Shown piece after piece: positions 13,601 to 25,465 of a stretch of 64,000 nucleotides of DNA. Under the pieces are notes generated by a model. That model was not told where the DNA came from. It did no database searches and was given only the letters and a program-made list of their open reading frames with translations. The stretch lies in the NCBI GenBank assembly GCA_036172665.1, contig CM069876.1:39773001-39837000 (forward strand), given 5' to 3'. Numbering within the stretch: the stretch's first letter is position 1; each line of letters starts with the position of its first letter. The position numbers and the translations under genes were made by a program. Source of the stretch: Prosopocoilus inquinatus (Eukaryota; Arthropoda; Insecta; Coleoptera; Lucanidae).

Positions 13601-16600
13601 GTCATTGTGTTTATATGAAATTTCCAAAAATTCCAAGAACAATGTAACTGTAATTGCAGTAATTTTTTTTCAGATAAAGTTTCGATCCAATCAAAACCGA
13701 TTTTACAATCTTGATTCTTGTGTGGACTATTTTTAAGTTTTGTAAAATCAATCTTCATGTTTTTACTTTGATGTTTTTTTTTTATCAGTGATCAGCGCAT
13801 TTAGTTTCTTCAAGTTCCATTAAGGTATCAAGTTGTTTTTGACTTTCGCGGAATGCAACTTTCAAATTGTGTGCCTGCTGCCTACGTTAGTAAAATAATA
13901 ATTCTCACTCGAAAAAAAAACAAGCATGTTTTTCTTAATTTGAAATCTGAAAACATCCACAAGGCTGGTGTTTAAATTTAGAATTTTTTATATCTTATTT
14001 TCCTTGATGTTTTTCCTTGTAACAACCGCGTTAGATCCCGGCCATGAATTTGTTTATGTTGCTCATGTATTTATTTCCTGTTAAACTTTGGTCCAGTTAA
14101 TTAGTATGTTTTGTCGATGGAAAAAAACCTACTTCTTCACGTCTGTTAACTATAAGGCGTCTTCTGAAACATACGCTGAATCCATCAATTACTCATAATT
14201 TACATTAGTAATACCGTAAACAAGATGACATTGCTTGGACAAGATAAATATTCTCTGGCCTTCCCGTTTATTTATAGCAATCTACGAAAGGCCTATAGTC
14301 TATTATGAATGTTAATAATAATAGTCGAATACGCTTGAGAATTAAGTAAAAATTTTCTCGTTCTTCTTTTTTAGCGAAGAGAACGTATCTCTTAGCGAAA
14401 CATTGAAGGCGGGTGCCTTCGCCGACCCCAAAAAGAACCACGTGGAACCCGAACTGATAATTCCGAACGTGCAGTTCAGCAAGTTATTAACCGAAAGGCT
14501 ATCGCCGGAGCTAAACTCCGAAGACAACGAAGTCAAGAAGGAGAGCTGCGAAGACCGAAACGGGAATTCCCCGTCGGACGACAGCAGCAGGACCTCACCT
14601 TCCATCACCATGGTTTCGACGAACGACGACTTCATTATGGTAGACTTGGTAAATTTTTCTTGCTGCCTTGCTGCATGCCTTAATTTCATTTTTAACTTTT
14701 GGGGCGGGCGGGCGTTAGCGTCGGAAACTATTCTTTTTTCTTTCCTAGTAAGTTACATTGCGAAATAACCTTGGCTTCTCATTACCTACCTTACGTAAAA
14801 GTACCTTGCGATAAATACAGAAAACTGTATTATTGATGATGTTTTTGTTTATAAGCGCGCGGCGGCCTTGTTTACTGTTGCGGGAATCGCAAGGAAAAAA
14901 ATGTTTTGGTAGTCCGGCAATAATAAAGTGAGTCAAAATAATTTGGCCTCTTCCTCTCTAACGTGAAAACACATCAAATCTTGTTTTTGTTTGTACAGCA
15001 GGACATTCCTACTTTTTTTATTTTTGTGGTTACAAACATGTTTTTTTGAATATGTAACGACGATATTAACATTTTGTTACGACATTACTATGCAGAGAAA
15101 TAAAAATATTTTCTATTGTGTCACACACCGCAAATATTATTTTTATTCAAAAGTGTATGTACCTAGTTATTTTTCGTCTTGTTTACGACCAAGCTTGCGC
15201 AACGAGCGGTTTCTCAGGTTGGCAACTTGCTCGTCTTCTGTTGTAATCAACAAAAATTTCCAGTGAATTTTGTTTTTCTCGTCAACCTTACACTTCGAGA
15301 TATACAGATGGATTCATACAACTAGGTAGGCGGTGCGGTTCCCGTACGTATGCGACTAATTAATTTTATTTTTGCTATGCATTTTTTTAAACTTGCCAAA
15401 CTTCCCTCATTTATTAAAAAAAATCTATTTCCTTGACAGTTTGTTCAAAATTTTTTCTGACAAGATTGAGACGAGATTCTGAAGAAGACTTCTATTTTTG
15501 AGGTTTTTATTGAGTAACAATGTTGACAGTCTAACTAAAACTTTTTCTTTCCTTTATTTTTACAAATTAGCATAGTTAATATTTGGTTGCATTTTTAATC
15601 GTGAATTTCCATATTGATTTCTCACCGGTTTTTTTTTTTACAAGCAATATTAAATTTAGAAAATTTTCTTGGCAACCGAACGCCTTGCAACAAGCACCCA
15701 ATCCGAAATTTGATTCACAAATTTGTTTATTACGGGAGCCGGGCCAAGAATGCGGTGTTAATTACATATAACAGATAGAGTAATCAGTCAGTAATTTCGT
15801 CTGCAATTGCAGACGTAATGTAAGGCATGCGGGTAAAAATTTTTTCGTTGTCGTAACCGTTACGCATTGTTTCACTTATGCAAACTGCTGTTGCGTTACA
15901 AAGTTGATGTCGTTTCAGTAAATTATTGCGCCTCTGGAAAAACGCAAAGCCCGTTTGCGACCCAGATAAAGTGTGTAGTCTCGCAAATATAAACTCAAGT
16001 TTACAGTGCGTTTCATTTTTTAATTAAATTGCTCCAATTATATGAAAATAAACAAACAGTGAGATGCTGAGAAACAATTAAATAAAATAAAAACGAGGAG
16101 AGATGGATATACAAAACAAAACGGAAAAGAATGGAAACAGAGAAAAACTAGACTAGAGGCAAGAGATGGCGCTTTTTTTAAACATCGACCCTTTAGAATA
16201 AAAGAACGTTTCCATTGTACCTCTCCTTCCTCCATTTGAACGTAAATTATTACTACAATTCTCAGATGTAAATACAATCTGAATCTATCTGGTTTTCTTT
16301 TTTTATTTTAGAATTTGGTTTAATCACCCTGTTGCCAATTAAACACAAAATTACTCTCTTTATACAAAAGACCAGACTTGTTTTGTTAACAAGATTGTTA
16401 GTTACTCATTTTTAGCGTTACGATTTTTAAATCAGGTTGGTTAAAAAACTTATCTGATTTCTACAAATAAGCACGTCATATTGAACTATTTAAGGCGCCA
16501 TCTATTGTCTTGAACAGGAAACTTCCTTTAATCTAATATCGGTAGTACGGTTTCGTCTTTATTTTCTCAATAAAAGCATTTTTTTCTTAATTGAAAAGAT

Positions 16601-19600
16601 AAGAGATATAAATTTGTTAAAACGTGATTCGAAAGAAATCAAAGATTGCCAAAATGATGACGTTTCCTTTTTGACTGTGTTAATGATTTGGAGGAATACT
16701 TATCATGGTCGGAAATGATGAAAAAAGTTGAAAGAAATTTAAATAATTTATAACATTTACTAGTCAGAGATCAGATCTTTGGAAACAACAATTAGGAAAT
16801 TGTAACTCTTAAAGGTTCTTTGACCTCAACCGACCCCTACAGGTTCATCGACCCTATTTTAAGTCTTCATCGACCGCTTTGGAATCAATATTAATCCTGT
16901 TGGGAATTCCTGAACTAGACTATAATAAATATTAAAGATTCATTGTAGTTCATTACGGTGCCGTTTATCGTTGAAAAAGTAATTGAAGTTAACTCTTCTC
17001 CGATGAAATTTGTAAGAAATTAGTTTTTAAACGAACACTGTAAAATCGCAAGGAATGCTCTACGTTTCGCTATCGCTTGATAGGCTACGAAATAGAACAT
17101 TTTAGATAGAGCTGAAAATATAATTTTTACTTAACTTGACGTTCCGCAGAACTGATTGTTCGCTTTATCAAAAGTTCTTTTCTTATATCAAAATAGATGA
17201 GTAATTAATATATTTTTTACCAGAACGTATATTTTTACATTTAAAAGAATTACAATTTGGGATGCAAGGTGAAAACTCAATTGAAGTTGAAAAATGTTGG
17301 TTTGGTATGTGATGTAACGAGACATCAAACATAAATTTGCCCAAGGGCGGTTATGAAATGGTGTTAACACAAGTAAAACCAAGAAACTAAAGAAATACAG
17401 CAAGTAAACTTTTTCAGAACTGCTTAACAAATTTTGATAACCAAAACATAATTAATATAATGCCCAAGCCAAGTTCCGACAATAATTTTTAAAATCCATG
17501 ACTACCCTTGACCAAAATTATCCTTGATGTCAAAGTATAAAGGATGAATGCTATTCTTGAGACACCCAGTATATTTTGTTAGTGTAAAGTTCTTATGAAA
17601 TTAATTTCTCCAGCGTGTTTAGTACATAGAAATGTAATTTGGCTTGATCTTCCTTCAAATCTGCAATTTTCAGATTCCAGGTTACTGTTTTTGCTCAACA
17701 TTTAAAGGAATAATAAGATTCTTTTTTCCGCTTAGAAAATAATTACAATAAAGAGCACATGCTAAGTATTGGATTTTTTTTTAATCCAGAAGCGCATCCA
17801 ACCAGTGATGAAAAGGAGAAGTTCATTTAGTCATGGATAAATTAATAAAAGACGTCTTGGCCAAAAGAAGAAGAGGACAATCAAAATCAAAAAAGCAGAG
17901 GTCAATCAAAACGAAGCAGAAAAGAACAATTGAAACCAAAAACAAATAAATATGTATTCTGTCTGCTTCCCTTAAATTTTGATAAAAAAGAACTTGAACG
18001 TGAATCCAAAAATCCAGTTGTAGGTTGCAAGGAAGTTCAGGCCACATTTGATATAAAATACATGGGAGGAATTGAATTACATATAAAAATATTAAATGAT
18101 TGCTTAATCGTTGAAATAATTTTTATTTAAAGAAGTTCCACTTTTGACCTCCTATTTTTACCATTTTATTTATACAGCAAGTCATCACGTTGACATCATG
18201 AAGTAAGGACAACAAAGTTTATTTAATTTTTTTTTAATCATTTTTCTTGTAGAACTCTTCCGCCTTTTTTTTAACTATTATTACTTTAGGGTATCATACA
18301 GGCATGTAATAAAATTCTCACATTTTCACATTCACACACAATTTAAAAGCAGAAAAACAACATATTCCGACACCTCATAAATAGAAGAAGCTGGGGCCGT
18401 TAGCTACGCGTTGTCATTTATAACGTTGTTTTCGCCTTTAGAAAACTATGTAGGACAACGGCCTCTAGTTTAGTTTAGAGAGCAAAGCGTAAATTAATGT
18501 TTTCGACGATTAAAAATATTCCACGAACTCTATGATATAACTCGAAAACAAGTCGATTATGCAAGACATATTTGTCGTATGTACATTGTAGCGCCGGTTT
18601 TTTTATCATCATCAAGGTTTGGGAAGACTCGAAAACTTGTTGTTTGTTTCTTTTCTCCCCAAAAAAAGAGGGGCCATGTGTTTCGCAAGAGAGGAGGAGA
18701 TAATTCGCTAATTGAATCAGTATGAGCATCATCTTCTCGTGACCGTGGCCAAGGTTAATCGAATAACATGCAAATATTGCGGCGGTTATTTTTGGAACGG
18801 GCAAAATGGCTCGCCGCGTTCTTATATAAATAGCGAACGCCGCTTACATTTGTTTGTTTATTCAGTGCACAATGTAACTTATTACATAATGCAATCGAAA
18901 AAAATCACGTGGCATTTTGCATTCGCGCGCGATTACATGCTGTTATTTACTCGCTCATTATTAGGTTATTTGCTTTGCATGCGCATTCTTTATTTGCCAA
19001 TCATTGAATATGTGTGTGGGGTTAAGGGACTGGTTAAGGAGGAATGCACGAGGAGTTGAATTTAAGATTTACTACTAACCACGCCCGAAAGTTATTTTCA
19101 AATTCCGTCGAGCCTTTATTACAGATTATGCTTTCAAAATGTCTGTACACTTAGTTATTTAAAGGAAGGCTCTTACACTTGTAGTTTTTTGGCAGAAGAA
19201 AAACATAAACGTATAATAAGTGACATTTTTTTAACTTGTACGTATGTGTTAGCTCACTTGTATCATAAATAGAGAGCGGGATTCATTCGGGATAACGAAA
19301 GCACGCATTGTTGGCCAGTCGATTCGACGAAGCGCTATGCTGAGTTTCTTTTCGACCGGCCAGCTATGAATGCTTCGTCCTCCCGTAAGAATTCCACTGT
19401 CTGATCATGCACTGGTGCCTCTTCTTGTAACAAATGCTGGTTTTGCTTATATGCAACGTTCAATTTCAGAAAACCCCATTTGCAACAAGCGTGAACACAA
19501 ACAACGAGCTGAGCATGTTCTACAGAGAATGGCAGACAGCGCCGCCCCTAAAAACCTTCACTGAAGTTCCTACCCTCGCCGAACAAGACCTTGCGAAACA

Positions 19601-19679
19601 ACTTGAGTCGTTTGAATCCGATATGCGAACGTACGACGACGTCTTGAAATCCCTCTGTCAATCCCCGAACAATAACTAA
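1547..19679 (+). CDS. Atg13: Autophagy-related protein 13 (Atg13), four coding exons
   Basis: Atg13 is the HORMA-domain regulatory subunit of the Atg1/ULK1 kinase complex, which starts autophagosome formation downstream of TOR in the cytoplasm. Coding exons 1547-1696, 1758-2293, 14375-14648 and 19470-19679 join in frame to 389 residues. Residues about 7-200 match the Atg13 HORMA domain, including the conserved block RVTPAYKLSRRQG (134-146) and YRIYMDE near 154-160. An LC3-interacting motif DDFIMV (313-318) straddles the end of exon 3, as in vertebrate ATG13. FYREWQ (337-342) and the C-terminal YDDVLKSL match the region that binds ULK1 in vertebrates. The start at 1547 is chosen because the following residues align with the vertebrate N-terminus (NQDRKELEKF) and its context, AACAATGG, is good. 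The product is shorter than human ATG13 (about 517 residues); the loss is in the linker between HORMA and LIR. Introns are 61 bp, 12.1 kb and 4.8 kb. Confidence 0.95.
1758..2293 (+). CDS. Atg13: Atg13 coding exon 2 (HORMA domain)
   Basis: Encodes residues 51-228 plus two bases of codon 229. It begins FNLAVPDL and carries most of the HORMA fold: CVEISL (81-86), TVYNRMGILLKSL (117-129), RVTPAYKLSRRQG (134-146), and TPIGTL (180-185). The DHF motif (213-215) near the end also occurs in the human protein. The exon ends at a perfect donor, AA|GTAAGT; reading through gives a stop within two codons. Confidence 0.94.
4066..4100. promoter_or_regulatory. Cluster of CACGTC/CACGTCA motifs
   Basis: Within 35 bp the CACGTC core occurs three times plus related TCACATCACG. 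CACGTCA fits binding sites of CREB/ATF- or XBP1-type bZIP factors. It lies in the large intron of Atg13 and may be an intronic regulatory element. This rests only on motif density; a simple repeat origin (TCACG units) is also possible. Confidence 0.3.
9192..9391. repeat. Foldback MITE-like element
   Basis: The ends are inverted copies: the left arm (ATTAAAGT...CTCTG, T-run, then CGGAGGAGTACTTTGAAATTTT) pairs with the right arm (AAAATTTCAAAATACTCCTCCG, A-run, CAGAATGTAG). Arms are about 70 bp and the interior has repeated ACGAGCTYTGTC segments. No open frame. This is the structure of a small non-autonomous DNA transposon. A decayed relative with GGCGCTAAAAACGAACTTC occurs near 39430-39485. Confidence 0.7.
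11300..12830. repeat. Strand-biased A/G-rich low-complexity tract
   Basis: For about 1.5 kb the + strand is dominated by A and G with very few C. AAATAAAA, GAAAA and ACAAAATA words recur without a fixed register. Long open frames on the minus strand here (rich in Phe, Leu, Ser) are a by-product of this bias and not genes. A clearer short tandem repeat sits inside at 11965-12047. Confidence 0.6.
11965..12047. repeat. Short tandem repeat, unit about 20 bp
   Basis: Four imperfect copies of AGTAACATCGAAATAAAAAA (about 20-22 bp) follow each other. The last is degenerate (CTAACGACGAAATAAAA). It lies within the A/G-rich tract of Atg13 intron 2. Confidence 0.75.
14375..14648 (+). CDS. Atg13: Atg13 coding exon 3 (linker and LIR)
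   Basis: Acceptor TTTTTTAG|C supplies the third base of codon 229. The exon encodes residues 230-320. LKAGAFADP aligns with the vertebrate KVGAF segment, and the acidic, serine-rich stretch that follows ends in STNDDFIMVDL, which contains the LC3/Atg8-interacting motif F-I-M-V (315-318). The donor is TTG|GTAAAT in phase 0. Confidence 0.92.
14649..19469 (+). other. Atg13 intron 3 (about 4.8 kb)
   Basis: No nested gene recognised. AGATGGCGC at 16164 and its reverse complement GCGCCATCT at 16495 occur 330 bp apart. A region at 18600-19060 is somewhat GC-richer and open on both strands, but the translations (for example a 115-residue frame at 18712-19059) have no recognisable motif and no splice context; it may be conserved regulatory DNA. 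The remainder is AT-rich without evident structure. Confidence 0.7.
19470..19679 (+). CDS. Atg13: Atg13 terminal coding exon 4
   Basis: Starts after TTTCAG at 19469 in phase 0 and encodes residues 321-389 followed by TAA at 19677-19679. It contains FYREWQTAPPL, the counterpart of vertebrate FYREFQNPPQL. The tail ends YDDVLKSLCQSPNNN, matching the short C-terminal helix that binds Atg1/ULK1, with a polar extension. The upstream open frame before the acceptor has no Atg13 similarity. Confidence 0.93.
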   Translation, partial: KTPFATSVNTNNELSMFYREWQTAPPLKTFTEVPTLAEQDLAKQLESFESDMRTYDDVLKSLCQSPNNN

Positions 19680-20255
19680 CCCGGCACTCGTTTTTCCACA
19701 TATTTATTATTGCAGATTTATTTATTTATAACTTCGTGTTGTTTTAAAAAAAAAATTGTTTGTGTGAGTATGGTGAGCGGTCAGAAAATGAAAAATGCAT
19801 AATTGACATACATACATACATAATTGCGCCTCAGTATTACGCACGTCGTTCTTTTTTTTTATTTTCTCGCAACTGTTTCGTTCCACTGAAGGATGATGAT
19901 CGTTGAAAATCTCGCAGTGGTGGTGAAAACCCTTTGCCAAAGACTGACGGACGATGATGATGATGATTAATTAATTAAAAAAGGGAAGGAGAAGATGAAG
20001 CCAGGACTGTACAGATTGTATATAGCGCTTGTAAAAAGGAAACACTTGTACTATTGAATCATAAATTTATTTATCAAGTTAAATAATAAGAATAATTCAT
20101 ATATACAGTTTATATATTTGAAATTTTAAGCTGTTAAAAATGGTATCTATATTTATATATAATCCTAGCAAGGACATTGTGCAGTCACATGTAAATTAGA
20201 TGCGAATTTACAAGTACATAATTATTACTAATAAAATTGGACGTTGAACCTTACA
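19680..20255 (+). other. Atg13 3'UTR with candidate poly(A) signal
   Basis: Downstream of the TAA the sequence is AT-rich and noncoding. A canonical AATAAA at 20230-20235 is the best polyadenylation candidate; earlier variants (ATAAAT, AATAAG near 20060-20090) could give a shorter form. GATGATGAT and ACATACATACAT microsatellites lie within. The end is inferred from the hexamer only. Confidence 0.45.
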
Positions 20256-23118
20256 CTCATTGTATTCCAAACAGACTCGATTAACAATGTACATAGATTA
20301 CACAAGAATGCGATGATGAGGTCTTATCAGTATCTACATAAGTAAGTAACACACATCGGGATTGAACCACAACAAAAAATTTTCCCATCTTTGCCTTTAA
20401 ATATGTACTTGTAAATGCTGCTGCTAATGTGTTGTCAAGGATATATCATTTATTCGTATATGATCATGCTGAAGATGATACAGATGATGATGATGATGAT
20501 GAAGTACGTACATGGTGAGTGAGCGTGTTTTTTTTTTTAATTCAGTTTTATCAAAGTTAAAAATTTTGCATTCGTAAGTTTAACTGTTACAGTATGGTAC
20601 AAAAAAATAAATTGTTAGAAAACTTGCAGGTCTTTCCATTGTCCTCTTAACCTGTTGAACCTTGTTAAGTTCAAGAAATTTAGGAGTACTAGTGTAAATG
20701 CCATTTTCTAAGTATTCTAAGTACGGTGACTTTTTTTAGTTAAAAAATTAAGCTATTAAAAAATATATTTCAAAATCAAAAAATTCTTTTATTTTTCTCC
20801 TTTGAAAAATTCCCAGCCCACACAACGTTTTTTTAATCGACGCCGACGCGACGCGATGTTTTTATTGACAAATGCTGGAAATAATATTGAGGCAGTTGTT
20901 AATCAAAACGCCGATTAAAAAGCTTTGTTTTGGGCCTTGCATATCATCCAGAAGTTTTCTTGTAATTATTAAAATTAGGCGTCACAAATCGAAATCGGGA
21001 AAGCAAAACTGAATTAATTATTTAATTGCATTAAGAAAGCTTGAAATAAAATTGAAAGAAAGCGCTTTTTACTGTTTAAATGAACTATATGGTACTTGGT
21101 ATATTTTTAGCCTGTAGTGTACAATAAAATAAAATTCTTATGCCGTCTTGGATTTCCCCAGAGTATTTGCATTTTGCTTTAATCACGTATTATAAAACGA
21201 GATGAAAGATATTCTTAGCGCTCGTTAGTGCAATTAATCGAACACGCTGTTAATTTATGCTGACATGAATAAAATTGCAAAAAGTTTGGGTAGGCAACCA
21301 AAATAGCATGGTCGTTTAGAGATTGCCTATCCTAAATTTACTGTCGATATCATATACGCGGTGCAATCCATAAATATGTTCATTCATAGGCCAAATTGTT
21401 TACAAATGATTCATTTATGGCAACAGACTGTGTTGAAGTCAAAATGCATTACAATTTTGTTTCCCCTCGTGAATTTCCTTCGTGTTTTTTATTTAAAAAT
21501 TAGGCCAAATTTCGTTATTTATTTTTGATAAAGCAAAGAAATAAGCTTGCGAAACGTCAAGTAAGTAATAAAATAAAATTTTTATCTCGCTTTTAAAGTG
21601 TTTTATTTGTTTCATATCTTTTCTGCAATTCTCACGAGCAAGAACTGTATGAACTTTTTTTAGGTGGCCAAATGTGATTTTGTGAAGGATTTTGTCGGAA
21701 GAAGTAGCTGTCTCTCTTCAAATGCAATTCGGTGAAATGTGAAGGAGAGTCATGCAAGCAACGTTGACTTCAGAATTGACAATCAAAGTTACCTCTTTAA
21801 ACGGATATCGGTGAAATTGAATTTGCTAAACTCGAAAGACTTGGGTAAATGAGGTAACAGAAGGAAACTAAATTGAATTCTGTGTTTTGAGTGATGTCTT
21901 ATTGGCTGAATTAAATTGATTATTAAATAGACAAAACAACTACGATCGAAGTTTTATTGAATCATGTACTAAATAAACAGTAACTATCCATGAAGTTTTA
22001 TTGAATTATGTACTTCAGTGCAGAGAACAGAGTTTTTTTTATTTTCCACAATCGTAAACGTCTCTTGTTTTAGGTATTACAAAAAAAAAAAAAATAGAGG
22101 TTTGATGGTCCACTAAATATAATATAGTCATCCTGAAAATGGCATTTATGGACGAAATGCGGCGTCCGAATGAGACTAATATTAAATTAATAAATTTTCA
22201 AGGCAATTTTTTGTTACAGTTTGATACGACGCAATAAATGGAAAATCATGTGACTTCTTGCAGGGTTTCCACTTTGTTTCCATCGACTTTGACAATTGAC
22301 TGTGAATACATATACAACTTTTCTAATGTTTACGATTCTTTTTTCTTGTATTTTGGACAGATTTTAACAGTGCCATCTTTACAACTTTGATGAATGTAGC
22401 TTTTGATGGTTTCAAACTAACCAGAGGCTGCTGTTCGAACAGGCCAGGACAAAGACAGTACATAAAGTACGCATTGTTTGAGCTTTACGAATTAATATGA
22501 AAACATTTAATTCGTCGCTTCAAAAATGCAAGAGTGCGGCGGTTACTTGTTGCAATTAAAAATTTGTAAAACACAACTGCTGATAAATAATAAAATCTTT
22601 TACATTAAACTACAGTCCAATGTTATCATTTCTGCATCATTTTTGGTCCTTCGAGCCGGATTCGTATCAGCGACCTGTGAATATATTCCACTGATATCAT
22701 TTCTACATGCATCCGTAAGCAATTAAATTACACGACAACCTGTTGGCAACGTAAGTTAGGCAACCAACAAAACGGCCAAGTAACCGTCAATTCCTAATGA
22801 GTTATGAAGGATTACCAGCCTACTTTACAAAACAATTGAAAACCTGGGTACATGTATTTTCTCTGAATTCTTTCTGAATCGAAAACAAAAAAAAATAGAC
22901 AACTACAATTTCCTGTAATATTTCTTTCTCCAAAATGGGACTTAAAATTTAAAAAGTTCGCAGGTGACAATTATAAATTATTAAAACTTTCAGATTTGGC
23001 AAGCCTTTTGTAATAGATGTGAATTTAAATAGTATCATTTAGGGGAAAGAAAAATTACCGGAAACTGTAATTGTCTACTTTTTTCTTGCTTTCGACAAAA
23101 GACGTATAGTCGCAATCA

Positions 23119-23486
23119 AGCTAAAGCCTCGGTTTCCTAGGATAAGGTGCCGTAAAATAGCGGCCGTAAGTTGGCGATGAATAACGTCATATAAAACACG
23201 CTAAGAGGCTAAAGACCATTAAGTACATTTGGTTTCCTAGAAAACGCAAACGTCACAGTCATGTAAAAATACTTAAAAGGTTTTTTTTAAACGTTCGGAA
23301 TCTTCTTTTTGTCAACGTCTAGTTCCGATACATCATTATGAAATATATAAAAAAAATACCTGTCGCATTTTCTTGCTTGCTGTACGCCAATATACGTCAT
23401 TTTTCAACGCTAGATGACGTCATTCACCGTCATATTACGGCTGCCACATTACGGTGCCGTTATCCTAGGAAACTCGGGCTTAAAGC
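23119..23486. repeat. MITE with about 75-bp terminal inverted repeats (element 1)
   Basis: The left end AGCTAAAGCCTCGGTTTCCTAGGATAAGG... is matched by the reverse complement of the right end (AGCTTTAAGCCCGAGTTTCCTAGGATAACGG...). Pairing continues through GGTGCCGTAA, a GCNGCCGTAA block and AACGTCATNT, with small gaps. The interior has no open frame. The TIR contains the palindrome TCCTAGGA. This is a non-autonomous DNA transposon by structure; the superfamily cannot be assigned. Confidence 0.75.
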
Positions 23487-23823
23487 TACGGTTTCCTAGG
23501 AAGTCAGTCGGCTGAAGTCTAGGAAACCATTCTTATTTAATTTTGGTTTCAGCGAACGTCCCTCGCGCTCAGTTTCAGCCCAACCGACTTAACAACCTTT
23601 TAATTAGAGTCTGAAAAATACCGCCATGTTAAATTACAACAATTAGCTATGATTGGGAAGGCAGAAAAGTAGGCGTTACCCTCTCGCCTGTTACGCTTGA
23701 CGGTCATGTTTCGATTTGTGAAATAACATGGCGGCGCTAATCAAAACTAAGTTACGAATTGTCCAGACTCTTATTATAGGGTCTCTCGACCGATTCTCCT
23801 AGGAAACCCCTGCTTTATCGAGA
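23480..23823. repeat. Related MITE abutting element 1 (element 2)
   Basis: Starts AAAGCTACGGTTTCCTAGGA immediately where element 1 ends. It ends TCCTAGGAAACCCCTGCTTT, the inverted form of the start, followed inward by an inverted TCGGTCG/CAGTCGG. It shares the GGTTTCCTAGGA terminus with element 1 but has a different interior, including a palindromic GGTTTCAGC...GTTTCAGCC section. The two sit back to back, sharing TTAAAGC. Confidence 0.6.
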
Positions 23824-25022
23824 TCAATTGACAGTTTTTTTAACCCTTACTACCAATGTCAATAATGGCGTGGTTAGCTTACAGCGGTCTTGATTAGGAT
23901 GATCGCGATTATACAAAAACTAGTAATTTATTTATTTTTTTATCATGTGTATTGTCGAGAAAATGTTGATTTTCCTGGAAAAATTACAATCAATCTATTT
24001 TAATAACGTTAGTGTTCTTCTAAAAAAAGGTTTTTTTCAAAAAGCAAGTTAAGAAATCTTAGTATAGGCAACTCGATGAACAAAACCGCATATATGGTTG
24101 CCTGTATTGAAGACTCCAAGAATTTTTTATTGAAAACGCGATGAACTTCTTTACGATTCACTCTGAGATTAGGCAATTTTTTTTTTTAATACTTAAAACA
24201 ATTTTCGATGTCTTTTTTTGTAATTCTAGGAAACAAACTTGTATTCAAATTTTCCGATTCCTCAATTAATTTACTGGCCTTCGCATTAAAGCAATCAAAC
24301 TCCTCGACTTTTTCCTGACCTTGCGAACTTCTCTTTAATTCCCCGACTTTTCCTGGCTTCCTTGCTGAGTGGCTACACTGTTGAGGAAAAAAAAAATAAA
24401 ATAAACACCGACTAGCTCTTCTCAATCCTTACAATTTTTTTTTGAGTCTACGTGAACCAATAAATTCATACAGTGCGATATAAAACTTGAGGCGATGGCA
24501 ACCTAACTTTTGATGGGTGCGTATATTTTTCCTGGTATATTTCATGACTGAATTCTTTTAATTCCCCCACTTAATATCAGTCATCGCCTAAATTAAATTC
24601 CCCCTTAAAAATCAAAACGTTTAAACGAAACCAATGCATAAATAAAAGTAAATACCATGGACCACACAGTATACTTACAGCATGCCAATCTTACGTAAAT
24701 TAAAATTATTTTGAGCTCCCATTTTTGCTATTTAATTTAAAATAATTTGTGCGTTTCTTTAATTTTGAGCTACACAAATTGTACCTACCTAGATGTTAAA
24801 AGCGATGCGAAAACTGAATGAAAAAACTATCATCTTTGAAATTTGTCTCTTACGTAATCCAGTGCATTTTTTTTACATAAATTAAAACAAATAATAACTA
24901 AATAAATAAATGTCGATAGTACAAAAGATTAGAATAGATTTTTTTATGAGCATCGTTTACGTATACAAGTTCTCACTCTCTATATTAAACTAGAAAATTA
25001 CTTTTGTTTACTTTTTTTTTGC

Positions 25023-25113
25023 TAATAATCAGAGAGCGTAGATTTTATGCACGCACTTTAACCTCGAGCGCGCTCTCCACTTGACGGCATAAAATCTAGA
25101 CCCTCTGCTAATC
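25023..25113. repeat. Short inverted-repeat element (about 90 bp)
   Basis: Left arm AATCAGAGAGCGTAGATTTTATGC pairs with right arm GCATAAAATCTAGACCCTCTGCTAAT; the loop is about 40 bp. This fits a tiny MITE or a stem-forming site downstream of the DDR 3' end. Confidence 0.6.
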
Positions 25114-25465
25114 ATACGTAGCAAATAGAATAAAAAATCTTAACAGCTTAATAGCGGATATTTCTCTTTGGCTTTTAGAATCTCTACGTCTTTTACTACT
25201 TACTTACTCTGGTCCAGCTCTCGTTTCTTGCAATATACAATAACTATTTTAAAATATGTACAAATAACGCGGCGGCGTTTCATCTGGAAACGAAACGCCC
25301 GCCCCCCAGTTTAAACATAGCGTGTGATTGTCGTACAAAAAAGTTTGTGGTGCAGAAATACATTCTCTTTTTTTCGCAATGAAACGGTAACAACGTTTAA
25401 TATCTATTTAACGACGAAACTGATGAAAACCAAGTTTTCATAAATTCGTCGCCTTGTATAATATC

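Larger units (their letters stand above)
2294..14374 (+). other. Atg13 intron 2 (about 12 kb)
   Basis: Flanked by a GTAAGT donor and a pyrimidine-rich TTTTAG acceptor with matching phases (2 to 1), so no further exon is required. No nested gene is recognised. Contents seen: a CACGTCA motif cluster (4066-4100), a short TTAA microsatellite near 5490, a foldback element (9192-9391), three AGATGGCGC-like motifs (9732-9895), and a strongly A/G-biased tract (about 11300-12830) with short tandem repeats. Short open frames around 7460-7860 on both strands show no family I recognise. Confidence 0.8.
20256..25465. other. Intergenic DNA between convergent Atg13 and the DDR gene
   Basis: No protein-coding exon recognised on either strand. 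Contains GATGAT microsatellites (near 20470-20500), an inverted-repeat MITE pair (23119-23823), another small inverted repeat (25023-25113) and long AT-rich spacers. The minus-strand open frame at 24186-24425 shows no family similarity. Confidence 0.7.

Noticed and set aside
18712..19059. 115-codon + strand frame in Atg13 intron 3
   Set aside because: No recognisable domain, opposite-strand frame of similar length, and it sits within an intron without its own promoter evidence.
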